Source of the DNA: CAYLYU01 sp964501925
Lineage (GTDB): Bacteria; Pseudomonadota; Zetaproteobacteria; Mariprofundales; Mariprofundaceae
Direction: 5' to 3'
DNA: 64,000 nucleotides
Assembly (NCBI GenBank): GCA_964501925.1
Contig: CAZCTM010000001.1
Location: 62,001-126,000, forward strand
Shown here: one piece after another, positions 26,396 to 36,952 of the stretch
Layout: each line of letters starts with the position of its first letter
Position numbering within the stretch: the stretch's first letter is position 1
Translations under genes and position numbers: made by a program
Notes under the pieces: generated by a model
Told to the model about the DNA's origin: nothing
The model's database searches: none
What the model saw: only the letters and a program-made list of their open reading frames with translations

Positions 26396-27238
26396 GTGAA
26401 ACGTTACAGCGTTGACCCCATGACCATCTATATGAGGGAGATTTCCCGCTATGATCTGCTCACGGCCGAGCAGGAGGTGGAACTCGCACGCGCAATTGCC
26501 AAGGGTGATGAGCGCGCACGCAAACACATGATTGAGGCCAATCTGCGCCTGGTCGTCAAGATTGCGCGACGCTACATCAATCGCGGTCTCCCATTAAGTG
26601 ATCTGATCGAGGAAGGCAACATCGGACTCATGAGATCGGTTGAAAAGTTCGATGATGCCCGCGGTTGCCGGTTTTCAACGTACGCTACCTGGTGGATTCG
26701 CCAGTCCGTTGAGCGCGCCATCATGAATCAGGCCCGGACCATCCGGTTGCCGGTGCATGTAAGCAAGGAATACAACGCCATGATGCGTGCCAGTGACAAG
26801 CTGCGCATAGAACTGGGAAGGGAACCCACGGAAGCCGAAATTGCCCAGCAGATGGGTAAGCCAACCCGGCGAATCAAGGATCTGATAAAGGCCAATCTGA
26901 CAACGGAAAGCGCGGACGCCCTGCTGCATGAGGATGGAGACTTTACACTCTACGATGTGACCGAGGATGAACATGCGGAACGGCCAGAGGAGCAGGTCGA
27001 TCGATCCGAGTCCAATAAGCTGCTTGATTCATGGATGAATGAGCTCAGCAAGAAGGAGCGGGAGGTTGTTCGGCTGCGCTTTGGCCTGGGATCCAGCGAA
27101 GACCCCTGGACGCTGGAAGCGATTGGCCGGCACATGGGCGTAACCAGGGAGCGCATACGCCAGATTCAGGTGGCCGCATTGCAAAAACTCCGCCGGCTCA
27201 TTGAACGGCAACATGTCAACCTTGAAGAGATCCTCTGA
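26396..27238 (+). CDS. rpoS: RNA polymerase sigma factor RpoS-like
   Basis: Sigma-70-family group 2 factor of 280 residues. Region 1.2 is DPMTIYMREISRYDLLTAEQEVELA, region 2 is LRLVVKIARRYINRGLPLSDLIEEGNIGLMRSVEKFD, with the -10 helix YATWWIRQSVERAI. Region 3 is HVSKEYNAMMRA and region 4 is WTLEAIGRHMGVTRERIRQIQVAALQKLRR. GTG 26396 lies four bases after GGAGG and is preferred to TTG 26393. It is about 50 residues shorter than E. coli RpoS, mainly at the N-terminus. Position after nlpD supports RpoS over other group 2 factors. Confidence 0.9.
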   Translation: MKRYSVDPMTIYMREISRYDLLTAEQEVELARAIAKGDERARKHMIEANLRLVVKIARRYINRGLPLSDLIEEGNIGLMRSVEKFDDARGCRFSTYATWWIRQSVERAIMNQARTIRLPVHVSKEYNAMMRASDKLRIELGREPTEAEIAQQMGKPTRRIKDLIKANLTTESADALLHEDGDFTLYDVTEDEHAERPEEQVDRSESNKLLDSWMNELSKKEREVVRLRFGLGSSEDPWTLEAIGRHMGVTRERIRQIQVAALQKLRRLIERQHVNLEEIL

Positions 27239-27380
27239 TATCCCGGCCAGTTGGTCACTTGCACGTTTCTGAAAGGCATCGAGATTTCAATTCTGTTCCG
27301 TTATGCTTTGGCTGCCGAAAGCACCCATGCTCTCCTAAAGAGCAGGGTCGTGGTCATTTGCGCCGGCTTGCCATTCTTAT

Positions 27381-27457
27381 GCCCTCGTAGCTCAGCAGGA
27401 TAGAGCGACTGCCTCCTAAGCAGTAGGCCACAGGTTCGAATCCTGTCGAGGGCACCA
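27381..27457 (+). tRNA. tRNA-Arg (CCT)
   Basis: A 77-base cloverleaf. Acceptor GCCCTCG pairs with CGAGGGC, anticodon loop CTCCTAA gives CCT, and CCA is encoded. It lies in the 400-base gap between rpoS and gyrA; the remaining 27458-27643 shows only the gyrA leader. Confidence 0.97.
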
Positions 27458-27643
27458 CCTTCCCTGAAGGCAGTTTGATTCATCTTCCGGCTTGTGCATG
27501 GTTTCTCCCTGCCTTTAACCTGAATCGCCGCTGTTTGCCGGTTCTCGTTTTCGGATCAAGGGCCTGCAAACCGTCTGCGAGCTGGAATGGAATCCGATTT
27601 GCCTTTAGGATTACATATCCCGTCAATGCGGAGGCAGTCTTTC

Positions 27644-30111
<2,468 letters not shown>

Positions 30112-30115
<4 letters not shown>

Positions 30116-31386
30116 TTGATCGCAAACAGCTCCGTCAGGAATATGAACGTGTGGCTCAGGCCCTGGCCCGACGCGATCCTGCACTGGTTGCCGAAGATGG
30201 TCTGTGGCAGGTCGCCAGGCATCTGGATGCCAAGCAGAGACAACTTAAGACCGCGGCCGAACACGTGCAGGCGGAAAGAAACCGGATATCAAAGCTGATT
30301 GGCCAGAAAAAAAGCAGGGGTGAGGATGCCAGTGCCGAACTGGCCGCCATGGCCGAGATTGCCCGCAGGGCCAAGGAGCTGGTGAGAGATGCAAGCCTTG
30401 CGGAGACGGAATTTCTAAAGATGCTGCTCGAGATCCCCAATCCGCCTCATCCCTCGGTGCCGGACGGGATGGACGAAGGGGACAATGTGGAGATCAGGCG
30501 GTGGGGTGATCCGCGTGAAGATGAGGTACCCCCGCACTGGGAGATCGGGGAAGGGCTGGGCATTCTCGATTTTGAATCCGCTGCAAGGATTTCCGGAAGC
30601 AGGTTTTCCGTTCTTAAGGGCATGGGTGCGAGGCTGGAGCGCGCCCTGATCCAGTTCATGCTGGACATGCATGTGGATGAGCATGGTTACGAGGAGGTAT
30701 GGACTCCTGTCATCGTCCATGGCAGGACCATGACGGGAACCGGCCAGCTCCCCAAGTTTGCCCATGACCTGTACAAGATCGAGCATGAGGACGCCTACCT
30801 CATACCAACTGCCGAGGTTTCGGTGACAAACCTTTATCGAGACGAAATTCTGGAAGCCGATCACCTTCCCATAAGGCATTGTGCCTACACCCCCTGTTTC
30901 CGGCGGGAGGCAGGATCTGCCGGCAAGGATGTACGCGGGTTGATCCGCCAGCATCAGTTCGACAAGGTTGAACTGGTTCATTTTGTCCAGCCTGAGGACA
31001 GGCTGGAACAGCTGGAACGATTGACCGGTTGTGCAGAGGCAGTCCTGCAGGCACTCCAGCTTCCCTATCGCGTGGTGGAGCTTTGCGCCGGCGATCTGGG
31101 CTTTGCGGCGGAAAAGACCTATGATCTGGAGGTGTGGTTTCCGGCCCAGAAACGGTACCGTGAGATCTCATCGTGTTCCTCCTTCGGCCAGTTTCAGGGC
31201 AGGCGGGCCAATATCCGCGTGCGGGACGAAGCCGGCAGGCCCGAGCCCCTGGCCACACTGAATGGTTCAGGTGTTGCGATTGGGCGCTGTCTGGCCGCCT
31301 TGCTGGAGAATGGCTGGAGGGAAGACGGATCTGTGAGCCTGCCTTCGTGTCTTCATCGTTACACCGGGGCGCGGGTCATTTGCTGA
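30112..31386 (+). CDS. serS: Seryl-tRNA synthetase
   Basis: Class II synthetase of 424 residues. The N-terminal coiled-coil arm (about 30-105) binds the long variable arm of tRNA-Ser. Motif 2 is PCFRREAGSAGKDVRGLIRQHQF and motif 3 is NGSGVAIGRCLAALLEN. Translationally coupled to gyrA by a four-base overlap. Two tRNA-Ser genes follow immediately (31432 and 31751), so the enzyme and its substrates are clustered. Confidence 0.98.
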
Positions 31387-31431
31387 GGATTTTCCAAGTC
31401 GTTATCTTTGGTGTTCTGTTGTGGCCTCATT

Positions 31432-31519
31432 GGAAGGGTGGCTGAGTGGTTGAAAGCACCGGTCTTGAAAACCGGCAAGGGGAAACCCTTCGTGGGTTCG
31501 AATCCCACCCCTTCCGCCA
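31432..31519 (+). tRNA. tRNA-Ser (TGA)
   Basis: An 88-base class II tRNA with long variable arm. Acceptor GGAAGGG/CCCTTCC, anticodon stem CCGGT/ACCGG with loop CTTGAAA (anticodon TGA), encoded CCA. Its last 18 bases plus 7 downstream bases recur at 31678-31702. Confidence 0.97.
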
Positions 31520-31702
31520 TATTGAATGTCGAGTGGTGCAAAGTCGGATGCAATACGCATGCATGTGCAAGCAAGGGGGTGGGTGAGAACACACGATGGG
31601 TTCGACAATCCGGCAGGACAGCCGGATTGAACGCACGAAATGCGGCCCGCAGTGCGGAGGGCAGGATGCCCGGAGTCATCCCACCCCTTCCGCCATATTG
31701 AA
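31502..31702 (+). repeat. Direct repeat of the tRNA-Ser 3' end flanking a 151-base spacer
   Basis: A 25-base segment at 31502-31526 (tRNA-Ser 3' end including CCA, plus seven flanking bases ending ATATTGAA) is repeated exactly at 31678-31702, an offset of 176 bases. The 151-base spacer has no gene I can support. This is the pattern left by site-specific integration and loss of an element at a tRNA, or by partial tandem duplication of the tRNA. Confidence 0.7.
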
Positions 31703-31750
31703 GAGGGAGTTGCACTTCATGCGATCTCCCCGATAATGCGGCAAGTTTCC

Positions 31751-31843
31751 GGAGAGATGGCTGAGTGGTCGAAAGCGGCGCCCTGCTAAGGCGTTACATG
31801 GGTAATCCCCGTGTCGAGGGTTCGAATCCCTCTCTCTCCGCCA
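31751..31843 (+). tRNA. tRNA-Ser (GCT)
   Basis: A 93-base class II tRNA. Acceptor GGAGAGA/TCTCTCC, anticodon stem GCGCC/GGCGT with loop CTGCTAA (anticodon GCT), long variable arm, encoded CCA. Confidence 0.97.
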
Positions 31844-31870
31844 TTATCGCACGGTTGAACAGGAAGATAA

Positions 31871-32488
31871 TTGCAAAAGAATGTGGAAGACCCGGATGAC
31901 CAGGTCAGATGTTGGTATGAACAGGGATTGAGCGGTATCCGTTCGGTCTTCCGGACGAAGGCGTCGTGCAGGCTGCGCCGTTTAACCGTCGGGCCGGTGC
32001 AGGTAGTGGCCATTCTGACGACTGTACTGATCCTGTCTGCCTGTGATCAGAATGAGCCCGAAGAGATCGAGTGGCAACTGCCGCTGAGCGCGCCGGAGGA
32101 TCCGCATGGGGCCGATGTCTCGCAGGAGATGCCCCAGTGGGCCGCCAACGCTGAAGGAAGTGCCGTGATTGCCCTGCTGGAAAAAAATACGGCCAGGGTG
32201 TATCGGAGCCGGGTACACATTGGCGAAACCATCTCCCTGCTGGGGGTCGAGATCCATATTATGGGTGCAGCCAGTGGCTTGAGATTCAAATCCGGTTCTT
32301 ACATTGAAGATGAAAATGTGGATAATCCAGCCGTTTTCGTGGAGGTAACCGAAAAGGGGGAACTGGTTTACAGGGGTTGGTTGTACAAGGAGTTTCCCGA
32401 ATTGTTTGGCCCCGATTCAGCGGACTGGAAGCTCTGGTTGCAGGACCTGCAACTGAAGGACGTAAGCGCTCGTAGCTCAGTTGGATAG
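31871..32488 (+). CDS. DUF2155-containing lipoprotein
   Basis: Predicted lipoprotein with a membrane-targeting stretch and lipobox LILSAC (VQVVAILTTVLILSAC, around residues 43-58). The C-terminal 90 residues fit DUF2155: LEKNTARVYRSRVHIGETISLLG ... NPAVFVEVTEKGELVYRGWLYKEFPELF. The function of the family is unknown. From TTG 31871 (AGGAAG upstream) the protein has 205 residues with about 40 before the signal core, so a later start such as TTG 31928 is possible. Unusually, the reading frame runs 23 bases into the downstream tRNA-Arg and stops at a TAG inside its D-arm. Confidence 0.72.
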   Translation: MQKNVEDPDDQVRCWYEQGLSGIRSVFRTKASCRLRRLTVGPVQVVAILTTVLILSACDQNEPEEIEWQLPLSAPEDPHGADVSQEMPQWAANAEGSAVIALLEKNTARVYRSRVHIGETISLLGVEIHIMGAASGLRFKSGSYIEDENVDNPAVFVEVTEKGELVYRGWLYKEFPELFGPDSADWKLWLQDLQLKDVSARSSVG

Positions 32489-32542
32489 AGCATCAGGCTA
32501 CGAACCTGAGGGTCGGGGGTTCGAATCCCTCCGAGCGCGCCA
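32466..32542 (+). tRNA. tRNA-Arg (ACG)
   Basis: A 77-base cloverleaf. Acceptor GCGCTCG/CGAGCGC, anticodon stem TCAGG/CCTGA with loop CTACGAA (anticodon ACG), encoded CCA. The first 23 bases overlap the coding sequence upstream. Confidence 0.97.
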
Positions 32543-32596
32543 TCAGTCGGGGAGCCGTAAAATCACGGCCCCCGTTGATATGTAAAGCGCAAAAGG

Positions 32597-32623
32597 ACAG
32601 GGCGGCATCCGCCGCCCTGTTTT
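32597..32623. terminator. Rho-independent terminator
   Basis: A ten-base perfect stem ACAGGGCGGC / GCCGCCCTGT with loop ATCC, followed by TTT on the plus strand. On the minus strand it is followed by CCTTTT. It can end both the tRNA-Arg transcript and the convergent FG-GAP gene. Confidence 0.8.
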
Positions 32624-32651
32624 CCGTGATTCAATGCCGCTTTTGTCTTCT

Positions 32652-34172
32652 TTACCGGGGAATGAACTTGAACGTGATCGAATCCTTCGGACCAATGCTC
32701 GTCATCGTTCCCGGTGTGGTGAAGAAGGCCGCAATCCTGTACATACCACGGGGTTCGAAGCCGGCAAACGTATAGCCAAAGACCGGACCGGTAAAGTTGT
32801 TCATGGCCCATCCACGGATCATGGGTGTCGGTGTGACGGCAAAGCCACCACCCAGTTGCAGATAAATGAAGCGATGGCTGGGAAGACGCACAGCTACATA
32901 GACATCCGCCGGTGTGCCGGCCAAAAGACCAGGATCGAACGTGGCTCTCAGGAGGAACGGTGAGCCCGTGGTCACGAAGGGTTGAGCGGAGATGGTCAGA
33001 GAACTCGTAATGACCGGTGGAAGCGGCGGAAACACGTTGAAAGTGTTGGTCAGAATGCTGACATTTCCCGATCCGCTGTTGGCGGTGACCAGCTCGGGCT
33101 GACCATCCATGTTCAGGTTGCCTATAGCCAGGGATTCGGGTCCGTTTCCCACGGCAAAGTTGACGGCAGCGGCAAATCCGCCCGCACCATCGCCTTCAAG
33201 CACGCTGACACTGTTTGACACGCCATTGGCCACGGCAATATCAGGAATGCCATCACGGCTGACATCGCCGATAACAAGGGCATAAGGACTGTTTCCCGCT
33301 GTCAGACCGATGCCTGGAGAAAATCCGCCGTTGCCATCACCCATGAAGATGCTGACACTGTTTGAATCGCTGTTTGCGACGGCCAGGTCCGGATTTCCAT
33401 CAAGGTTGAGATCGCCAATCGCCACGGATTCGGGGCCTGATCCTGTAATCAGGTTGAGGGTGGAGGAAATGCCCCCGCTGCCATTACCCAGAAGGACACT
33501 GACGGTGTTCGAACCTTCATTGGCAACCACAATATCGGGGTTGGCGTCGTGATTGATATCCCCGATGGCAACCGATTCCGGACCTGTGCCGACCGCAAAA
33601 CTCCCGGATGCGGTCAGTCCCCCCGTACCGTCACCCAGGAGGATGCTGATTGTGCCGGCAGAGGCATTTGCCGTGACGATATCCTGGTTGCCGTCACGGT
33701 TGAGATCACTCATGGCCAGGGATTCCGGACCAGCACCGGCGGCAAAGTGACGGGCGGCAAAGAAACTGCCGTGGCCGTTGCCCAGCAGGATGCTGACGTC
33801 GTTTGAGTTGAAGTTCGCAATGGCAAGATCCGGTCTGCCATCGTTGTTCATGTCTCCGACAGCCACCGAGATCGGGCCGGATCCGGCCTGGAAATCCACA
33901 GCCGGGGAAAATCCCAGGATGCCATCACCCAAAAGCACGCTGACGGTGTTGGAGATTTCATTCGCGACAACGAGATCACCGTTTCCGTCAAGATTGACAT
34001 CGGCGATAACGACCGACTGGGGATATATCCCCGTGTCAAGGTTGATAGCCGGGGCAAAATAGGTTGCTGAGCTTGCTGTCCATGGCTGGAAGCCGAGCAT
34101 GGTCAGTAGCACCAGGGTCAGTGAAATGATGTAGCCCACGGACCGTAATTTGATTTCTTTCATTCTTAACAT
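32652..34172 (-). CDS. Secreted FG-GAP/VCBS seven-repeat beta-propeller protein
   Basis: Protein of 506 residues from ATG 34172 (GAGGTG about seven bases upstream). A hydrophobic signal region spans residues 8-40. Seven tandem repeats of about 46-47 residues follow, each with a calcium-loop core such as GDLNLDGNPDLAV, then SNTVSVLLGDGxGGF. Six of the seven keep the DxNxDGxxD-type ligands; the last (NLNMDGQPELV) is weaker. Seven units suit a closed propeller. A C-terminal domain of about 120 residues (LTISAQPFVTTGSPFLLRATF ... FTGPVFGYTFAGFEPRGMY) is unassigned. Likely extracellular and adhesive or ligand-binding; the partner is unknown. Confidence 0.85.
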   Translation of the reverse strand: MLRMKEIKLRSVGYIISLTLVLLTMLGFQPWTASSATYFAPAINLDTGIYPQSVVIADVNLDGNGDLVVANEISNTVSVLLGDGILGFSPAVDFQAGSGPISVAVGDMNNDGRPDLAIANFNSNDVSILLGNGHGSFFAARHFAAGAGPESLAMSDLNRDGNQDIVTANASAGTISILLGDGTGGLTASGSFAVGTGPESVAIGDINHDANPDIVVANEGSNTVSVLLGNGSGGISSTLNLITGSGPESVAIGDLNLDGNPDLAVANSDSNSVSIFMGDGNGGFSPGIGLTAGNSPYALVIGDVSRDGIPDIAVANGVSNSVSVLEGDGAGGFAAAVNFAVGNGPESLAIGNLNMDGQPELVTANSGSGNVSILTNTFNVFPPLPPVITSSLTISAQPFVTTGSPFLLRATFDPGLLAGTPADVYVAVRLPSHRFIYLQLGGGFAVTPTPMIRGWAMNNFTGPVFGYTFAGFEPRGMYRIAAFFTTPGTMTSIGPKDSITFKFIPR

Positions 34173-34218
34173 GGTTCTCACCTCTCCCACTAGAGTATGT
34201 GAATGCCTGTTCCCCTGA

Positions 34219-34237
34219 CTCTCTCGCTAGGAGAGAG
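34219..34237. repeat. Small hairpin at the end of the truncated receiver gene
   Basis: CTCTCTC and GAGAGAG form a seven-base stem around GCTAG. It covers the stop codon of the gene ending at 34227 and lies before the FG-GAP ribosome site. No T-run; it may be a weak terminator or translational element. Confidence 0.35.
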
Positions 34238-34643
34238 CCACCAGCTCCCTTTCGGCCCGGTGACACTCCCGCGTGTACGCTTCAAAGACCCGGGCAATCG
34301 TGGCCCTGCTCATCCAGTACTCGCCGGCAGCGATGCTGCCAATGACCTTCAGCAACTGTGGCTCGGAGATGTCTCTGGTAATGAATCCCCTGGCACCCGC
34401 GCGGGCTGCCAGGAACTCCTTTCGTTGACTGAATCTGGTTGCCACAACAATCACCTTGGCATTCACATTGCAAAAGCCATTCAAGGGGATCCGGTCGAGG
34501 AAAAGCAGCTCTCTGCCGCTGAAGCCCTGAGCGACTGTCTCCAGAGCCTGGTCTTCGCCCATGACCGTGACCTCCTCAAAAAGGCCCATGATCATGGCGG
34601 TGAACTCCTCGTCCCTCATCTGCAGAATGACCTTCATTTGCAT
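34227..34643 (-). pseudogene. LuxR-type regulator truncated before its HTH domain
   Basis: A 138-residue frame of receiver-like sequence (KVIVVATRFSQRKEFLAARAGARGFITRDISEPQLLKVIGSIAAGEYWMSRATIARVFEAY) that aligns by eye with the middle of the adjacent regulator at 34696-35325. It then stops at RAERELVALS, exactly where the other protein continues into its helix-turn-helix (NREREILQLVARG). I found no HTH in the other frames downstream. It is either a decayed paralogue or a stand-alone receiver. Both start codons (34643, 34637) are plausible. It sits 54 bases before the FG-GAP gene. Confidence 0.6.
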
Positions 34644-34695
34644 GCCCCCAATGATTTACCGATGCGCATCCTAATCAATACGACAAAAGTATGAT

Positions 34696-35325
34696 TTATT
34701 GCTCGTGGCCTTCTGCGCGTCGCATCAACAGGGCAGCGGCAAGGCGATCTTCAACCCCGAGTTTCTCATAAATGTGATACAGGTGGGTTTTTACGGTTGT
34801 TTCGCTGATATGCAGGGATTCGGCAATACCCCTGTTCCTGAGCCCCCTGGCCACCAGTTGAAGGATCTCCCTTTCCCGGTTTGTCAGGCAGCTGATGACC
34901 CTCTGATCCCTGAGGCCTGCGAAGGCCTCGAGAATTTTCGACGCGGTTTGCCGGGGGAACCAGACCTCTCCCTTGTGGATGACCCTGATTGCCTTGGTAA
35001 GCAGTTCCGGTGAAATGGAGGCATCAAGATGGCCCTTGATCCCCGCTCTGATGTATTCAAGGATGACATCCCAGTTGCTGACGCCGGTGATGATCACCTT
35101 CCGGTTTCTGCCACCGCGGATAACGTTTCTTATTCCCTGTAAACTGTTCAGTCCGTTCACGCGGGCCAGGATGACATCCACCCGATTGTTCGAAAGGATA
35201 TCATCAAGCGTGCTGAATGAGCCGTCACCCTCAAGGATTCGAAAGTCTCCTTGATCCGCCAGTGCCCTTGCCTGTGGCAGGGCATGGCTGAGGGGGCCCA
35301 GAGACAGAAAAGTTATCTGAGCCAT
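34696..35325 (-). CDS. LuxR/NarL-family regulator with degenerate receiver
   Basis: Protein of 209 residues. The C-terminal 65 residues are a standard LuxR helix-turn-helix (LTNREREILQLVARGLRNRGIAESLHISETTVKTHLYHIYEKLGV). The N-terminal domain has receiver-like spacing but reads VDVILARVNGL where a phospho-acceptor Asp would be expected, so it is probably not phosphorylated conventionally. It heads a leftward group with the truncated paralogue and the FG-GAP protein and may control that secreted protein; this is inference from adjacency. CsgD/VpsT-type regulators share this architecture and control matrix genes. Confidence 0.85.
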   Translation of the reverse strand: MAQITFLSLGPLSHALPQARALADQGDFRILEGDGSFSTLDDILSNNRVDVILARVNGLNSLQGIRNVIRGGRNRKVIITGVSNWDVILEYIRAGIKGHLDASISPELLTKAIRVIHKGEVWFPRQTASKILEAFAGLRDQRVISCLTNREREILQLVARGLRNRGIAESLHISETTVKTHLYHIYEKLGVEDRLAAALLMRRAEGHEQ

Positions 35326-35479
35326 GGCCTTACATCTGAAAAAACCTGATCACTGAATAACCCCACCACTAACACACGAACACTGGATCAGTTCGGGATA
35401 ATAAGCAACTACGGTACAAATGATCAAATGGGCATGCCCGAAAATAAATCTGGTGGTGTTTCAGCCTCCCGAAGGATGG

Positions 35480-36952
35480 TTAGCGGCCATATAACCGGTT
35501 TAACTCACCAGCCCTTGCCCAGATTCCATATTTCATCTGGTCATCTTCCATTCGCCAGGTCCAGTTTCCATGCAGGGTGGAGGGCATGTTCAGGCGTGCC
35601 TCGCTGCCGAGTGCCAAAAGGTCCTGTGCGGGAATGATGGCCAGCCTGGCCACCGATGCCAGCGCAGTTCTGATCAGCGGCCAGGGCATGTCGTCAAGCG
35701 ATTGGGCAAGGTAGGCGGCAAGGTGGGTACGTACATGTTCGGGGGCGCTTCGGAACCATCCCAGCGTCGTGTCGTTGTCGTGCGTACCCGTATAAACGAC
35801 GCTCTCCGGTTCGTGGTTGTGTGGCAGGTAGGGATTGTCCGCGTCTCCGCCAAAGGCGAACTGGAGGATCTTCATGCCGGGCAGGCTGAACCGCTTGCGA
35901 AGCTCATGAACCTGGGGCGTGATGAATCCCAGGTCCTCAGCGACGAACGGGAGCTCGCCCAGTTCCGATGCCAGTATATCAAGCAGTTCCGAGCCGGGAG
36001 CCTTGCGCCATTCACCTGTGCGGCCGTCCTTGTGCTCGCCCGGAATCGCCCAGTAGGCCTCCAGACCACGAAAATGGTCGATGCGCAACAGATGCATACG
36101 CTCAAGCTGTGCCTTCACCCTTTTTACCCACCAGGAAAATCCATCTGCCTTTAGCTCTTCCCAGCGATAAAGCGGATTGCCCCATCGCTGCCCTGTCTCC
36201 GAAAAGTAGTCTGGAGGGACACCGGCGACTTCCTCACAGAGGCAGGCGTCATTGAGGGTGAAGTACTGGCGGTTCGCCCAGACGTCGGCACTGTCATGGG
36301 CGACGTAGATGGGCAGATCCCCGAAGAGGAGAATCCCTTGCGATTCGGCGTGTTCCTTCAGCCGCCCCCACTGAAGATCAAAAAGGTACTGTTCGAAGAT
36401 GATCTGCCGGATGATCCCGGCATGGTTTCTCTTCACTTCTTCAATGGCTTCCGGATCGCGGTCGCGCAGCGGCTCCGGCCATTCCCACCACGGCAGATCA
36501 TGATAGATCCCTTTCAGGGTTGAAAAAACGGTAAAGTCTTCAAGCCAGCCTGCATGGCTGGTTCTGAATCGTTCAATCTCCTCGGCCAGCCTGGGATCCC
36601 GGCCAGCCTGCAGCCAGAAGCCGTCCGAGGCCCTGGCGCGTGTCGTTTCGGGCGAATGGGAGCCCTCAATACATGCCTGATAATCCGTATGGCTTAACCA
36701 TCCCCTGGATACGCAGTCACGCAGGTCGAGGAAATCCGGATTTCCCGCGAAGGAGGAGAGGGATTCGTATGGTGACCCGTGACCATGGGTCGGTCCAAGG
36801 GGGAGGAACTGCCAGACCGAAAACCCCGCCCCTGAAAGCTCATCGATAAAGCATCTTGCCTCTTCACCCAGGACACCGTTGGTCAACGGACCTGGCAGAG
36901 AGCTTACATGCAGCAGGACCCCGGCGCGACGACGATCAAGCCACGGGTTCAA
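35480..36952 (-). CDS. malQ: 4-alpha-glucanotransferase (GH77)
   Basis: Disproportionates maltodextrins. The protein has 490 residues. GH77 features are visible: RRAGVLLHVSSLPGP, QFLPLGPTHGHGSPYES, the nucleophile region LLRIDHFRGLEAYW, acid/base FVAEDLGFITP and the third Asp in YTGTHDNDTTLGW. The start overlaps the stop of the GH57 gene by four bases, so the two are coupled. Confidence 0.96.
   Translation of the reverse strand: MNPWLDRRRAGVLLHVSSLPGPLTNGVLGEEARCFIDELSGAGFSVWQFLPLGPTHGHGSPYESLSSFAGNPDFLDLRDCVSRGWLSHTDYQACIEGSHSPETTRARASDGFWLQAGRDPRLAEEIERFRTSHAGWLEDFTVFSTLKGIYHDLPWWEWPEPLRDRDPEAIEEVKRNHAGIIRQIIFEQYLFDLQWGRLKEHAESQGILLFGDLPIYVAHDSADVWANRQYFTLNDACLCEEVAGVPPDYFSETGQRWGNPLYRWEELKADGFSWWVKRVKAQLERMHLLRIDHFRGLEAYWAIPGEHKDGRTGEWRKAPGSELLDILASELGELPFVAEDLGFITPQVHELRKRFSLPGMKILQFAFGGDADNPYLPHNHEPESVVYTGTHDNDTTLGWFRSAPEHVRTHLAAYLAQSLDDMPWPLIRTALASVARLAIIPAQDLLALGSEARLNMPSTLHGNWTWRMEDDQMKYGIWARAGELNRLYGR

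Noticed and set aside
26396..27238. RpoH or RpoD assignment
   Set aside because: Too short for RpoD and the position directly after nlpD is that of rpoS; the RpoH-specific box was not recognised.
31408..31701. A 97-codon frame starting near the tRNA-Ser gene
   Set aside because: It is a translation through tRNA-Ser and its repeated 3' end.
33000..34100. Regularly spaced DNA repeats that could suggest a CRISPR or satellite array
   Set aside because: They are about 140-base coding repeats of the FG-GAP propeller and stay in frame.
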